NCBI RefSeq assembly: GCF_002865645.1
Contig: NW_020194620.1
Location: 875,353-939,352 of the forward strand
Direction: 5' to 3'
Source: Hyaloscypha bicolor E
Taxonomy: Eukaryota > Ascomycota > Leotiomycetes > Helotiales > Hyaloscyphaceae
DNA: 64,000 nt
The translations under genes were made by a program, and so were the position numbers. Shown in pieces: positions 34,406-46,055 of the stretch. Position 1 is the stretch's first letter, and the number at the start of each line of letters is the position of its first letter. The notes below the pieces were generated by a model. That model saw only the letters and a list, made by a program, of their open reading frames with translations. It was not told where the DNA came from and searched no databases.

Positions 34406-35331
34406 ATGGCTGGCGACAAGGCAACCACTGATGGATCTATCACCACCCCGGATGGTATCGTCATGACGAAGAGTGACGTCGAGTTCCTCATTACCTGTAT
34501 CCAGAATACCACCGGTGGTCAACTCCTCGTAAGTAGACAATCACCATTCTATTCCCAGGTCACGACTCAGCACTTCCCCTCATACCCGGTTTCATTCCTT
34601 CCCGCAAGTATCCCTCTCCATTCCTTCAAGCTCTTCATCGGGAATTCTTCAGAAATCTACTTAGTTTCTGTCAGTGCTTCTCCCCTTCACATTTCTCCAG
34701 TTACCACTCCATCCTTCTCCAAAAAATAGCACAGAACCTTCTCAATCGTTTCATGTTCAGCATCAGGGATCCTCTCCGCCACTCTTCCCCTCAAGTACAT
34801 CTTCAGAGACCTGTCTGGTGTTCTGATTTTCGGGCCGAGTTCACTCCTCTCCGCAATTCCACAAACACGTTATTTCACCTTATTCAAAGACTCCTCGATT
34901 CTTCACAACACAATGCGAGGTTCAAATCGGAGCATTATTGCTTCGAGCCAAGCTAACACCTTTTATTATCCCAGATCGATCAGGCTGGCGTTGCTAATGC
35001 TTTGGGCATGAAGAACGTCCGCTCCGTCGGAAACAAAGTAACCCTCATGAAAAAGAAGTACGGCCTTCCTCTCGGTACCGGCTCTGGCAAGGCTTCTGGT
35101 GGTGAACCTTCTTCCCCTGCCGTCCCAAAGACTACGAAGTCCGACAAGATCACCAAAAACACCCCCAAGAAGAAAGCCGCTACCTCTCCTAAGCAACTCA
35201 AGGCTAAGGCTGTCAAGGAGGAGTCTGAGGAGGAGGGAGATGATACTCAAGAGGTCGAGCAGGAGGATGTTGGCGAGGGCGTTTCTGCTGCTGAAGATGC
35301 TGATGAGGAGCTCGAAGTTGAGGAGGCTTGA
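34406..35331 (+). CDS. Myb/SANT-like DNA-binding protein (Myb-E)
   Basis: Exons 34406-34528 and 34975-35331, with an unusually long 446-nt phase-0 intron, give 159 residues. Helix 1 is TKSDVEFLITCIQNTTGGQLL; exon 2 opens IDQAGVANALGMKNVRSVGNKVTLMKKKYG. The Trp of the I/V-D-W signature is replaced by Gln, so the hydrophobic core is altered. The C-terminal half is Lys/Pro/Ala-rich (KNTPKKKAATSPKQLKAKA), then acidic (EESEEEGDDTQEVEQED), ending LEVEEA like Myb-D. The long intron could hide a regulatory element or an alternative start. Likely nuclear. Confidence 0.8.
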
Positions 35332-35965
35332 GTTCCATAATCATCAATATTGATGATGCAACGACTTTCGACCTGGTTGGTGGTTTGATCTTCTGATTGT
35401 GGACAGTACTAGGAAATCCAAGTAACTGCAACTGCATAATCTTCTTCTTGAATGTGACCTCCTTAATTGAAAGCCCCAAACTTTTTTCTTGACTTGATCT
35501 ATACACCTAATATCAAGTCTAGACCAATCCTGCACAAGGATGCCCTCCTAATGAGCCCGGTATCTACAGCAGTGCAGCCAGCCTTCAGAAGTGCCTCGGA
35601 GAAAGCGAACGCCGGCCGTCGAAGCACACAACAGCGGTGAATTGCCATTCCAGCACTTTTCGCTACTGTCAGGCTACGTCAGTGCTCGAGGCTGCTGCTG
35701 TACCCCGCTCGACTACAAAAGACGAAGCTCGCTTTCTCCACTGTGACTTTCTCCCTTTCCAACAACAACTTCCGATACGCAAAGATCGTTCTACGTCTTA
35801 CATCCTTCTGTCTTCCCGCAAGATCTTCATCAAGAAGACTTCGTCCTCTAAGACAAGACAAGACAACAAATCATTCCCAAGAAACAAGGTTCGTCAAAAA
35901 GCGCCGGTCTTGCTGTTGTTTTGATGTCCTGCAGAGCTGACCGGTCGCAGGACAACACCGCCGTA
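35332..35965. other. Intergenic spacer Myb-E / Myb-F
   Basis: No supported gene; 3' end of Myb-E and promoter of Myb-F on the same strand. Confidence 0.5.
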
Positions 35966-37215
35966 ATGCCTCGCAAAGCTGCTGCTCCCGGTGAAGAGGA
36001 CCAACTGACGGCCACCGAGCTCAAGCTCCTGAGAGCTATTGCAACCCTTATGCCCGAGGCGCCGAAGGTAAGTTTCCGCTTTGTGTTCATTACCCTCTCC
36101 ACCCATCATCACATCCCTTGCCTGGCTGCAGTACACCTTCCGAGCATCCCTCCTTCTCCGCTCATCCAAGCCCCTCTCCTCTTCGCCACTTGTCCCCAAT
36201 CTCGTTAGATCAACTCCAGCGGATTTCCTCACACTGCACCTTGAACACCCTCCACAGATACTCCAACGCTTCATTACATCATGTTACTCATTTCCGCCCA
36301 ACTTGCTTTTCTAGGTCAAGAGATCCAAACTGGCTAATAAACTTCTTTAATCAGATTGATTATGGCGAGATGGCGAAGTTGGTTAACTATAACCACGCCA
36401 AGAACGTGAAGGCTGCTGTCAATAAGCTCTTCGAGCGCCTCAAGAAGCAGCACAATATGGCCACCGTTGCTGCCTCTTCCGATGCTGCTGAAAAGGCCAC
36501 CACTCCTGAGGCTGATGACGGCGATGAGACGGTTGAGGAGTCTCCCAAGAAGTCCCCCGTCAAGAAGGCTACCGCCGCCAAGAAGGGCAAAGCCTCTGCC
36601 GCTGCTGAGGAGGCTTCTGACAAGGAAGAATCACCCACCAAGAAGCCAGTTACCAAGAAGGGTACAGCAACTGCAAAGAAGGCCACGACCCCCAAGAAGG
36701 TTGTCGGAAAGACCACCGCTCCCAAAAAGGCATCCGCTGGTGGCCCAAAGACTCCTGTTAAGGGAAAGGGAAAGAAGGCTGCCATGACCGAGGAAGTCGA
36801 GGAGGAAGCTGAGGCCGAGGGCGATGCCGAAACTGACGACAATGTTGATGCCAAGTCTGAAGACACGGATAAGGTCATGGAGGACGTCGAAGAAGCTGCT
36901 GGCAAGTCTACCCAATCTCCCCCCGCAGACAACGAGCTCCCCGTCGATATTCCCACTACTGTTGCTTCTCCGGAAGCTCTCGCTGCCGCTGTTGCAGACC
37001 CAGCAAAGCCAATGTTCCACATCCTCATTCAGGGATATGACTACTCATATGCCCCGTTCGATGTCAGTGTTGCCAACCGTTATAAGATGACCCTTCGGGA
37101 ATATCTGCAATGGAAGGAGTACAACGACTACACATTCTACTGTGGTCCCCGGCCATATTCTTGGGAAGAACACCTGGCGCAAGAAGCTGCCAGGAAGAGC
37201 TCAGGCAAGGCCTGA
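35966..37215 (+). CDS. Myb/SANT-like protein with H1-like Lys/Ala tail (Myb-F)
   Basis: Exons 35966-36067 and 36355-37215 with a 287-nt phase-0 intron give 320 residues. The N-terminal domain is ATELKLLRAIATLMPEAPK|IDYGEMAKLVNYNHAKNVKAAVNKLFERLKK. A long histone-H1-like tract of KK, AK, TPKK and SPTKK repeats follows (about residues 100-205), then an acidic region. The last about 70 residues form a different, aromatic-rich segment (ILIQGYDYSYAPFDVS, LREYLQWKEYNDYTFYCGP) that looks folded and is absent from the other paralogues. An in-frame ATG at 35924 would add 14 residues. A long frame through the intron (from 36118) is an artefact. Confidence 0.82.
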
Positions 37216-38167
37216 GGACTCCAAAACTGGACTTGCTGCTGGTATTTCTTCCACGAACCTTCTTGAGCAGCTGCTAATTGAATCTTTCATTCAGACGAGG
37301 CATAAATTGAACAACCATCTTGCTTTCCCCTAAGATTGCATACACCTCGGTAAGTCCCCACTTCTCGTAGTACTATTCCCCCTTGCCGCAACGTCTATTA
37401 GCTTCGGGGACATTCTTCTTCCTCAAATACCCAAAATAAGTATGCTGACTCGACTTTCTTGGGAATAGGCTTGGCATACGATTTCTTCTAGTTTGGGAAT
37501 AGGCGTTTGCTCCGCTGCATGCTGATTGCTCCTTTGGGTGGCTGGTTAATGGACTCTTGCTTGCTTCTCCCCTTCTTCATAAAGCGTCTTTCTGAATTTT
37601 CTGAAATGGCTTTATATCATCCATTTGGATGAGGATTGCCGTTTCTTCATGCATCGGGAGGATGATATCAATGGTGGCTGCTGCGTTTCTGCCGTCGTTT
37701 TCGCGACCTTGCATTCTGCTCTTTGAGCCCAAATAATAGCTTTCTCAACTCCCAATTTTAGCTTCTTTCGCAATCGTGAAGTCATTCATCAACATTCATT
37801 CAGCTGCAGCAAGCCGCCACCCTTCCTTCCTCTCTTCAAGCATTCAATGCCCAAAGACTTGAAAGCCATCCCACAAACTCCCGGCCAGTTGCCACAAATC
37901 TGCAAATCGACTGTCAATGACATTGCGGTAGCCATCGCTTCAAAAGTAGTCTTCGCTACCATAAATCTGGGACGTCTGCCTCCTTTCGATTTCAATCCAC
38001 AGTGTCACCACCACTCTCTGCCTTGACTTCCTCCAGTCTCTCAACTTCCTCCTCTGGTCAACTCCAACCACTTCCCTGACCGTCTTCTCGAAGTATCTCG
38101 AGACTTGCCCACATCACTCTATAATTGGCTATTGCTTCGGTTCTCGGCTGGCAGACTAGGCTTCAGC
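37216..38167. other. Intergenic spacer Myb-F / Myb-G
   Basis: No supported gene. Short frames only, presumably 3' and 5' untranslated sequence with the Myb-G promoter. Confidence 0.5.
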
Positions 38168-39170
38168 ATGGCTCCTGCTTCGAACGAAGAGCAGTTCAAG
38201 TTCCTCATCAGCTGTATCAGGTACAGCAACAATGGAAAGGTAAGGGCTTCGCTTTTCACACCTCTTCAGCTTCCGTCTTTACTGACTTCAACAGGTGGAC
38301 TTCGGGCAAGTTGCAAAGGAGTGCAACATTGTCAGCAAAGGTGCAGCGTAAGTCTCAGTTCCCCAGCAGCAGAAGCAGGAAGCATTAGTTTTTCCAGCCC
38401 TGATCCTGCCAGCAACTTCAACTCTTCGCCCTTCTCTCTCTTCTCTCTAATTCCAGAAATTGAAGCTGATAATCCCCTCCAACAGGGCCAAACGCTACGA
38501 ACGCATGATGCGCGCCCACGGCATCGCCCCCAACGCGGCCAGCATCAAGCCAGCACCTACCCGAGCCCCCAAGTCCGACCGACAAGACTCGAATGCTCCC
38601 GTCCTCAAGAAGCGCAAAGCCGACCAATTCCCCGAAGACACAGCTACCGACGACGACGAAGGTGTGGGCTGGGGCTCTGGAACAGTCCACATCAAAGAAG
38701 GTCCGCGAGAAGAGAAGTACAATTTCAAGACGGAAGGTGGAGGTGGAGGTGGAGGTGGAGATCACAAGCCGCAGATCATACAGGAGCAGGGACAGCTTAA
38801 TCTCGAGCAGGCCGCGAACCTCATGCAGTACTACGATAATGGCTCTCAGCTGGGGGTTGATGATCTCTACGGCGCTGGAGAGTATGGTGGCGGTATGTCC
38901 GGATACGGGACCTCGTCTGGCTATGCTACTCCCATGGTTTCTGCATATGATCTTGAGCCCCAGAATGGCTACTTTGGTGCAGAATATGACCCAACTTCTG
39001 TCATGAGCAGCGCATCTTCGATGATGAGAAGCATGAGAAATATGGAGAGTATGGGTGGGCTGGGCAGCGTCCCACGCTCTTCCCAGCAGAGTTTCCAATA
39101 TCAGCAGCACAGTCTGCCATACCAACCCGAAGACCAAGGTCATTCTGACAGCCCCCTCATTGTTGAGTAG
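38168..39170 (+). CDS. Myb/SANT-like DNA-binding protein (Myb-G)
   Basis: Three exons, 38168-38239, 38295-38347 and 38486-39170 (introns 55 and 138 nt), give 269 residues. The first intron lies at the family's phase-0 site: QFKFLISCIRYSNNGK|VDFGQVAKECNIVSKGAA. A second intron inside the Ala run precedes AKRYERMMRAHG, the putative recognition helix; only correct splicing of both makes the domain whole. Downstream are a bipartite-looking basic stretch (VLKKRKADQ), a nine-Gly tract encoded by a (GGTGGA)n-like microsatellite at about 38736-38760, and a Gly/Tyr/Met/Gln-rich tail (YGGGMSGYGTSSGY). FKTE fits a loose SUMO consensus. Architecture is closest to Myb-A. Confidence 0.83.
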
Positions 39171-39882
39171 AGAGAAGTCAGAGTGGACGCATACTTCACA
39201 ACTGAGCGAGACGATAGAGGCGTTTCCTCAAAGATTGCGATGTTTTCCTGGCTGCAATAGTGGCGTTGCTCTCTTCGAGAGGACCGAATCATGCAGTTCT
39301 TTCTTTCAAACTCCATGTCGTTCAGGAGAGAAACAGGAAGCATATTGCTTCCGTCCTCTGGACATACTCAGCAGTTCCTAGATCCTTTGAATAGACAATA
39401 GATTCAACAATCAAACGTATTGCAGCCATTTTGCCTCTTCTGAGAAGATTTCCAGCAATTCAGGGGTACCACGTGACAGTTCCCCCTTAACCTCCTGGGA
39501 GTCAACCATTTCTCTCCGAAGCCGGCTTTGCAGCACCCGACGTGACATCCACCGACATCCACACGTTGCCCGTAGATATCAGTTTCACTTCCAAGCTTCG
39601 CCATAGTTTCATCCCACTTCCACTTGCTTTCTTCCATCCGAAATCGAGCGTTGCCCACATTTGAAATCGTCTCGCTCTCTAGCTGTAAGTCCATTTCCAT
39701 CTCGCGTTGCAGGATTCCGGCTGACTCAAACCCAGAAAGTAGATCGCGTAGATCCCAGTTCCGCTGCAGTTTTCCTCAATCTCCCAATGTGCCTTTGAAC
39801 AATATAGACATACTACTATCAGTTGGTAAGAGTAAGATACTCAAGTCTTTGTAAGTAGTGGCTGACAGCACTTAGGTTCAAG
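39171..39882. other. Intergenic region
   Basis: No supported gene between Myb-G and the next plus-strand gene. Confidence 0.5.
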
Positions 39883-41165
39883 ATGGACAAGCCGCTGCCG
39901 CACCCTCCGTACTCCTCTGAGTACACATTACCAAAGACCAAGTACGGCATCGAGGTTCGGGCAGATCAATTTGTAAGTGTCAATTTCACACAGCAACTTG
40001 AACGATTGCTGAGTGCTTATTCCAACAGCGTGACAATAAGTTCGAGTGGGACGGCAAAGATGCCGAAGATGACGGGGCGCAATGGTGGAAGTCTCAATGG
40101 GCGATCGACGCTAAGATAGCATCCAAGGAGAGAAAACTTTGGAAGGCAGCTCGAGACAAACAAGAGGTAGAGTGGATGGAGCTACACAAGCAGAAGTTTG
40201 CTACCAACCCCCGGGAGGCAAAGCTGTACGAAAGTTACCTCGAGGCACAAAGGAAGAAAGCCAAGGAGACCCTGTGCGCTGCAGCAGAAAAGTCAGATGC
40301 AGAGACGAAAGCGGACTTGTTGAAAGCTGCGTCTCAAGCCCGCTTCTCCGGCTTTTCTTTCTCCGCTTTCGAAGACGAGATAGAGACCGGGACCTCGCAG
40401 CCGGTTCTCGATAGGGTCCAAGACGTACAGCGGGCACTTCCTGAGAAGCAGAGAAACCAAGAGAAGCCTGAGTGCTCTTTGGTGGCCGATTATGAGAGAG
40501 TTCAGTGTCAAGAAGAGGCAGCCCATGAGAAGCAGTCTGTTGATCCGGAGACTGCCAAGAGACTGCTGGAGGAAAAGTGGAAGAAAGTAGAGGCCGTTCA
40601 AAAGGAGCAGAGGGAGCAGTTCGCAGCTTTCAAGGCCCTTATGAAGGAGCGGAATCCTCTTCTCACGACAATGCGGGAACCAGGGCAAGAGGCTCCTCCA
40701 AGAAGACGTATGTATAGCAACCTGTCAACCTTTCACAACGTTAACCTTCTCGTAGCACGTCTCTCAGAATCAGAACCAGGATTCGACTCAGTACTCGACC
40801 CAGCAACCCTCGTAGCACCAACACCCCTCAACCAATTATGGAATGGATCAAGCGAGACCCTCTCAGAGCGCCAGGACTTCTATGCTGGAGCTTCTCAAAA
40901 ACCAGCCAGATCATCAAAAAGAAAGCCCCGAGTACGCGAACGACCAGTACCGATGTCTGAAGTCTGGAACGAGGTCAATCGGAGCAAGCTGGAGGGGAAA
41001 GAGTACAAGGAAGCAAGTCAATCACCAACAGAACAAGCCTCAGCACGACAATCTCCGACACAACAAGCTTCAGCACAACATTCCCCTGAACAATATTCGC
41101 CAGTCATAGAAGGCAGAGAGGCTAAGCGCGGAGGGTGGTGGTTCAGGAAGCTGCGTCTGAACTAG
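39883..41165 (+). CDS. Charged coiled-coil protein of unknown function
   Basis: Exons 39883-39972 and 40029-41165 with a 56-nt phase-0 intron give 408 residues. I do not recognise a family. The N-terminus is Pro-rich. Residues about 35-105 have many Trp, Lys and Glu (FEWDGKDAEDDGAQWWKSQW, KERKLWKAARDKQEVEWME), and about 90-220 is a long charged helix suggestive of coiled coil. The C-terminus is Ser/Gln-rich with three imperfect copies of QSPTEQASAR-like units and a basic end (REAKRGGWWFRKLRLN). A 48-nt stretch at 40708-40755 has good splice borders (GTATGT...CGTAG) and removal keeps the frame, so a 392-residue form without it is possible. Confidence 0.7.
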
Positions 41166-42654
41166 TGAAGTGAGATATAACAGAGGACAGAGTCGTGGCA
41201 AATCAGCGTTGTCGTCTTTAAGCTGACTGTAGGATATTTGTTGGTCTTCAACTGCCTTTCCACTCTTCGACCGAAGTATCATGCTTCCATGTTCATAATG
41301 GATTTCCTAATCAGGCATGTCGCCACTGGTCAGAATAGCCCCTAGTTCTGAAATAAATGATGTTCCCCTGCTTTTTCGGATGCCATTGCTCGTAGTTCTC
41401 CCTGCTTCTGCGTAGAATCCTGTGATATTGCGGTCGGGTCCAGCATCTACCATCTTGCTCATGCTGGTGATCTGTAAAAGCTGACTCCTTTTTAGGAATT
41501 CCAGGAACATAGTCTGCGAGTTTGAAGCCTTGAGTACACTACGTGCTCCAAAGATTACAGCTCCAAAAGTCTCCCTAGCATTGTTTTAAGCCACTCAATC
41601 ATTCCCGCAGTCCAATGCGTTTTTGAAACCCGATAGTGGCATGTGATTCTCCGATTTCCAGATTCAAGCTTCATCTGCACAAGTGCACTGAAGGGATATC
41701 TTTCTGCGCCTTTTCAGAAGAATTTGACCTCGAACAAACCAATCAGCGTAAAGACTCGTGACTCTTCGCCCGCACTAGTGGTTGCAAGCGGGGTTGTTGT
41801 GGTGAAATACGCAGCCTTGCGTGGAATCCAAGATCTTGAACTTCAACTCAACCTCCACGCCAAACCTCTTCAACCACCTCCGCACCTCGTTCCCCTTCTC
41901 TACCACAACACCATAGTTCCTTCCCCTTCGAGCATCTAGAGTCCCTCTGGCATTGCTCACCTTGGACTTCAGGTACGTGATTACCTTCAAGTTGAAAGTT
42001 GCGGTGATCTTGTCGCAGACTCTTCTACCACAATCATCCCATCTCTTCCACTCCACTACATCATCCCTCCTCCCATCATCCTTCCACTACCTCCCTTCCA
42101 CCATCACAAACATCTTTCCAATCACTCCTTCACCTCCGATACCAGCAGCAGCTGGCCACCTCATACCCTTGTCTCTGAAATGACTCTGGGCCAAGGAGGG
42201 AGTCCCCTATTCAAGCAATCCTACGCACTCCTCCCCTCCGCGTCTCCCCTCCCTAAACATAATCGAACCTGAATCACTTCAACATCGGCGCGACTCAGTC
42301 GCGAAGATACCTCCATCTCCCACTCCCAGCAGTCTCTGTTGCTTGTTGAAGCGCTTTCCGAAGCACCTCGATCTCGTACCAAGACTTGCACACGCTCGCA
42401 CCTTGCGCAGTACAGCAGTGCCAATCCATTCCCTGCACAAGAACCCCCATCATTCCTTTCCCAATTGCACACAATTGCCAACTATACTACCTTTCAGCGG
42501 CTTCCTTGTCATCACCGAGCTGCGCTTCTCAAGAGCATCTTGCGATCTACCACAATCTGCTTCAGCGACTAACCATTTTGCCAATCAAACAGATAAACTC
42601 CTGGGTTGCTTCAAGCAACGCATTGTCTCGAGCTAAACTGCATGAGCGTCCGCA
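41166..42654. other. Intergenic region
   Basis: About 1.5 kb. The right half is C/T-rich, as in a fungal promoter and leader; the open frames there (for example 42386-43021) lie out of frame with the following gene and have no domain. Confidence 0.5.
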
Positions 42655-45081
42655 ATGGCTGCACGAAAGAAGCAAGCTGCTAAATCGCCTGCTCCGGCGG
42701 CAAAATCGTCAGCGAAGAAGACCGCCCCCTCTGCAGTCAAGCCTGCCAATGCGAAAGTCTCTCCCGACAAAGTCGCCAAGGCAACAACATCAAGTAAGAA
42801 GCAATTTCGATTCAGCTGGTCCAAGAAGCACCCCGGTGCCGAAACAATCAAAATCGAGCTTGACGAGGCTAGTGCTAACTACCTTCGGGAATCAGACCAC
42901 AAGTCAAAGACAACCCCAGCAAGCAAGTCAGACACCAAACGTTCTGCGACTGCCTCGTCACCACGCCAGCTCTTGTTCGGCCTCAAGCAAGGTCCTCCAG
43001 AGAAGGAGGAGAATGACATAAACGAGGCTGGCGAGCCTGATCCATACGAGGAAGATGGCTATGAGGCTTATGATAGCGATGAGGAAGTAGCTTGGGAGGA
43101 AGAGACTGACTCTGACGAGGGCGAGGAGGGAGATGCCAAGAAGGAAGACGGTGAACCGAAGACGCCCCGAAAGCGCAAATCGCTTGTCAAGTTCCCAGTC
43201 GAGGTGCAACCCTTGACTCCCGGTGGGGAGGTTATTGGCCCAGATCATCCATCGGTCCCACACTCCGCCAATAACATGGAGAGATATTTGTTGAGACAAT
43301 CGCGGGGAATGGGCAAACATGATCCAAACGGTCGATACCACGGTCGTACACTAGTCCATTGGCATCGTAAGTTCTATTTCCTTCACTCAGGATGTTCGAA
43401 TGTCTAGATCGAGGCTCCGCCCCCAATCAAAACGTGTCTCCCGTGGTTTCTAAGCTCACACTCCGTCGGTAGGTCCTCGTATGATGGAAAAGCTTCTAGT
43501 GTTCCTTTTGTACGAGTGCCACCAACGATCGGTGCCAATCCCATGGGACCACATCGTCCACCGCCTTCAACCTGGATCCAGCGGTCCTTCTGCTGTCCAA
43601 TACATCGAAAAGATGAGATATAAGCTCATCGCTGAAGGCCATATTGTCCCACCGACCAAGACTAAGCCATACCTCCCCATGGATCCGAATGTGCGAGCTC
43701 TTGTTCGTGCCGATCCCAATGGCCCGCCAGGAAAGGTCCGTATTGTGAGATGGGACGAGCACATTGAACATCTCAAGAAGAGCCTAGATAACCCAGGAAT
43801 CAGCAATGGTTCTGGTCGGTATCGCCGTGGACCAGATGGTCGACGAAGCACAGCAGGCGCTCGCCGCGATGAGCCACAGTTGAAGGTTGAGTATCCTGAA
43901 GAGTATCTGGCAAACGCCAAGGCAATCGCGGACAGTGTCTCTGCCGAGAAGACCAAGGCACGTCGTCAGCGAGCAAAGGACAAGAAGCGCAAGCGAATGG
44001 AACAAAGCCAGTCAGACGCGGAAGAGCGAGGAGAGGTTGCTGATCCAGCTGACTTGACCGAGGACTCAGAATATGTCCCAGCCGCAAAGAAGACTAGGAC
44101 TAGGCGCTCTCTTAGGAAATCTCGCTCTAAGGTTGAGACAAGAGATGAGGTCGAAGAAGAACACACCACCTATGCAGTGATGCAGTTTGGCTCAACGGAT
44201 GAAGTAACATCCAACGAGACGTCCTCCTTGCCCATCAAGCTTTCCATATCCCCTGATAAATTGGCAAGTTTCCCTCCCGGCCACTCTGGCAGCCCAGCTC
44301 CCGAGAACCAAAACGGCGATGTCGAGGACGATGATGCTGAGGAATGCGATGCCGAGGAAGGCGATGCTGAGGAAGATGGTGCTGAGGAAAGCGATGCTGA
44401 GGATGATGATGCATCCGATCCCGACCTGCGAAAGGACTTCGGATCCAGCCCCGAGTTTGATGAATATGAGGAGAAGGATGGTGAAGTCGAAGATGAAGAC
44501 CACATGGAGGCCCAGCAGGGCGCTGTTGAATACGGCGGCATCAATGAGCACGGCACATTACAACAGTACTTCGACTCCCGCCAGAACAACGGCTTTGAAC
44601 CTGGCTCTGAAGATGATGTGTTTGGTGGTTTGCAGCGATATGGCATGGACCGACAAAACCCTTGGAATCAATTCCCTGCTGCAGCATCATCGTACTCCGT
44701 AAGTTCTAACTTCTCTGGTAGCTTTGACCTTGGTTAATGTGAGTGTAGCAAGCTTCTGGCTACATGTCCACAAATCGATTTGCTTCGCCTCAGCAAGATG
44801 ATTACCACATGAACGGTCGTTTCGATCATGAAGACCAGGCTCAGGTAGCTTCCCAGCACACTGGCATGACCTACCACCAGCCTGAGAACGATTTAGGCGT
44901 CTACGAGGACGAAGAACAGCATTCTGGTATGTTGGGATTGGCTGGAAATTTGACCCCACAGCCTGATCACGGCGGCTACTACGATGAGCAGGACGAAAAT
45001 GCCCCACCTGGCCTTGCCAGCCCTCTCGCCTACCACGATTATGGTTATGACGATCCTTTCCGTAATCCCTATTACCAATAA
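42655..45081 (+). CDS. Large Lys- and Glu-rich nuclear-type protein with Myb-like core (Myb-H)
   Basis: Exons 42655-43366, 43473-44698 and 44749-45081 (introns 106 and 50 nt) give 756 residues. The N-terminus is Lys/Ala/Pro-rich like a histone tail (KKQAAKSPAPAAKSSAKK). A helical core at about 241-300 begins exactly at the first splice (MMEKLLVFLLYECHQRSVP, IPWDHIVHRLQP, AVQYIEKMRYKLIAEG); its spacing and the I-P-W match recall the neighbouring Myb-like domains, but the similarity is weak. It is followed by a basic region (KKRKRME, KKTRTRRSLRKSRSK), a run of DAEE-type 5-residue repeats from a 15-nt minisatellite (about 44334-44408), and a Gln/Tyr/Asp-rich tail. Probably a nuclear chromatin or transcription factor; not identified by family. 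Confidence 0.72.
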
Positions 45082-45847
45082 TCTCTTCACCTGCATTCCG
45101 GCAGTTGCGGATCTGCCAGTAACCAAGCCGCCATTCGAACGACGTTTTGTCTTTCAATGACTTTTCACTTCTTGATTGTCCTTTTCAACCAACTTTTTCT
45201 GATCTTGGATCCCTGGTTGTGGTCGTCCTTGGTCTACTATCACATCTTCGACGTCGTCCTTTCGATAACGAATCTTGCTGATCTGGCCGAGGCACCGGTA
45301 TCACACCTTGCACAAATTTCGCTTCTTTCAACTTGGGTGCTCAGCCTCCTCGTTGCCCCCTTTCAACAAAATAATAACGGATATGAATTCGGCTTCCCTC
45401 AACGCAAAATTTCCTTCACAATAGAACGCCTCTCAAACACGAGGTGGTGCAGCCAAACATCGATATTTGGATCCCGTCTCTTCTCCGCAAAAGGCTGCGC
45501 ACTTTCTCAGCATATGCTTCATCGGATGTGGCTCGGCATTCGGTAGGATCTCCAATGCAGGGATGTTGGTATCTTTAAGGATCCTCATCGCAAATATTCG
45601 TCTGTCTGGTCAGGGCTGGACCGGAGGACTGGATTGGTCGTTCTTGATTGGTCGTAGTTTGTTCGTGAGCGTCGGGAAGTGGGCATTTCGAAGACGCCAA
45701 CGGAGGGCCATGCAAAATGTACAGTAGAAACCACAACAAAACATCACTAAAAAAAAAAGTCTTCGATGAAGGCCTAGCGCGATGCGAATCGCGTTGATGC
45801 CGTGATCAAGTAAGTTGGAGCCGATCCATTTGTAGAGGTCATCAATC

Positions 45848-46055
45848 TCTTCTGCGATGGTATGTTTCTAATTCCGATGTGTGGTTGCCCGTTTCGATGT
45901 TGCTGTGGTAATGCCGTGGTCGAATAATTCGAAGCTGGGCTCTTTGATGAGACCGCAAAAGCTGAGGAAGTTTCTTCTGTGACGATGTGTTTCTGTTTAC
46001 AATTTGTGATTGTCGGTTTCGATGTTGCTGTTGTTGAGAAGGCGTGATTGTGATT
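45848..46055. repeat. Diverged tandem duplication, about 125-bp period
   Basis: TCTTCTGYGAYGRT, later TTTCGATGTTGCTG (45892-45905 and 46017-46030) and related words occur twice, about 125 bp apart. A more degraded third copy may precede it (ATGCCGTGATCAA at about 45798). Confidence 0.6.

Noticed and set aside
36387..37028. 213-residue minus-strand open frame
   Set aside because: Shadow of the Lys/Ala-repeat region of Myb-F; Ser/Val-rich composition comes from the complementary codons.
36118..37215. 365-residue plus-strand frame as the Myb-F start
   Set aside because: Its first about 80 residues read through the 287-nt intron; splicing to 35966-36067 restores helix 1 of the domain.
38105..38800. 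231-residue plus-strand frame around the Myb-G start
   Set aside because: Reads through both introns of Myb-G and leaves the family frame.
42386..43021. 211-residue plus-strand frame
   Set aside because: Overlaps Myb-H in another frame and starts in its leader.
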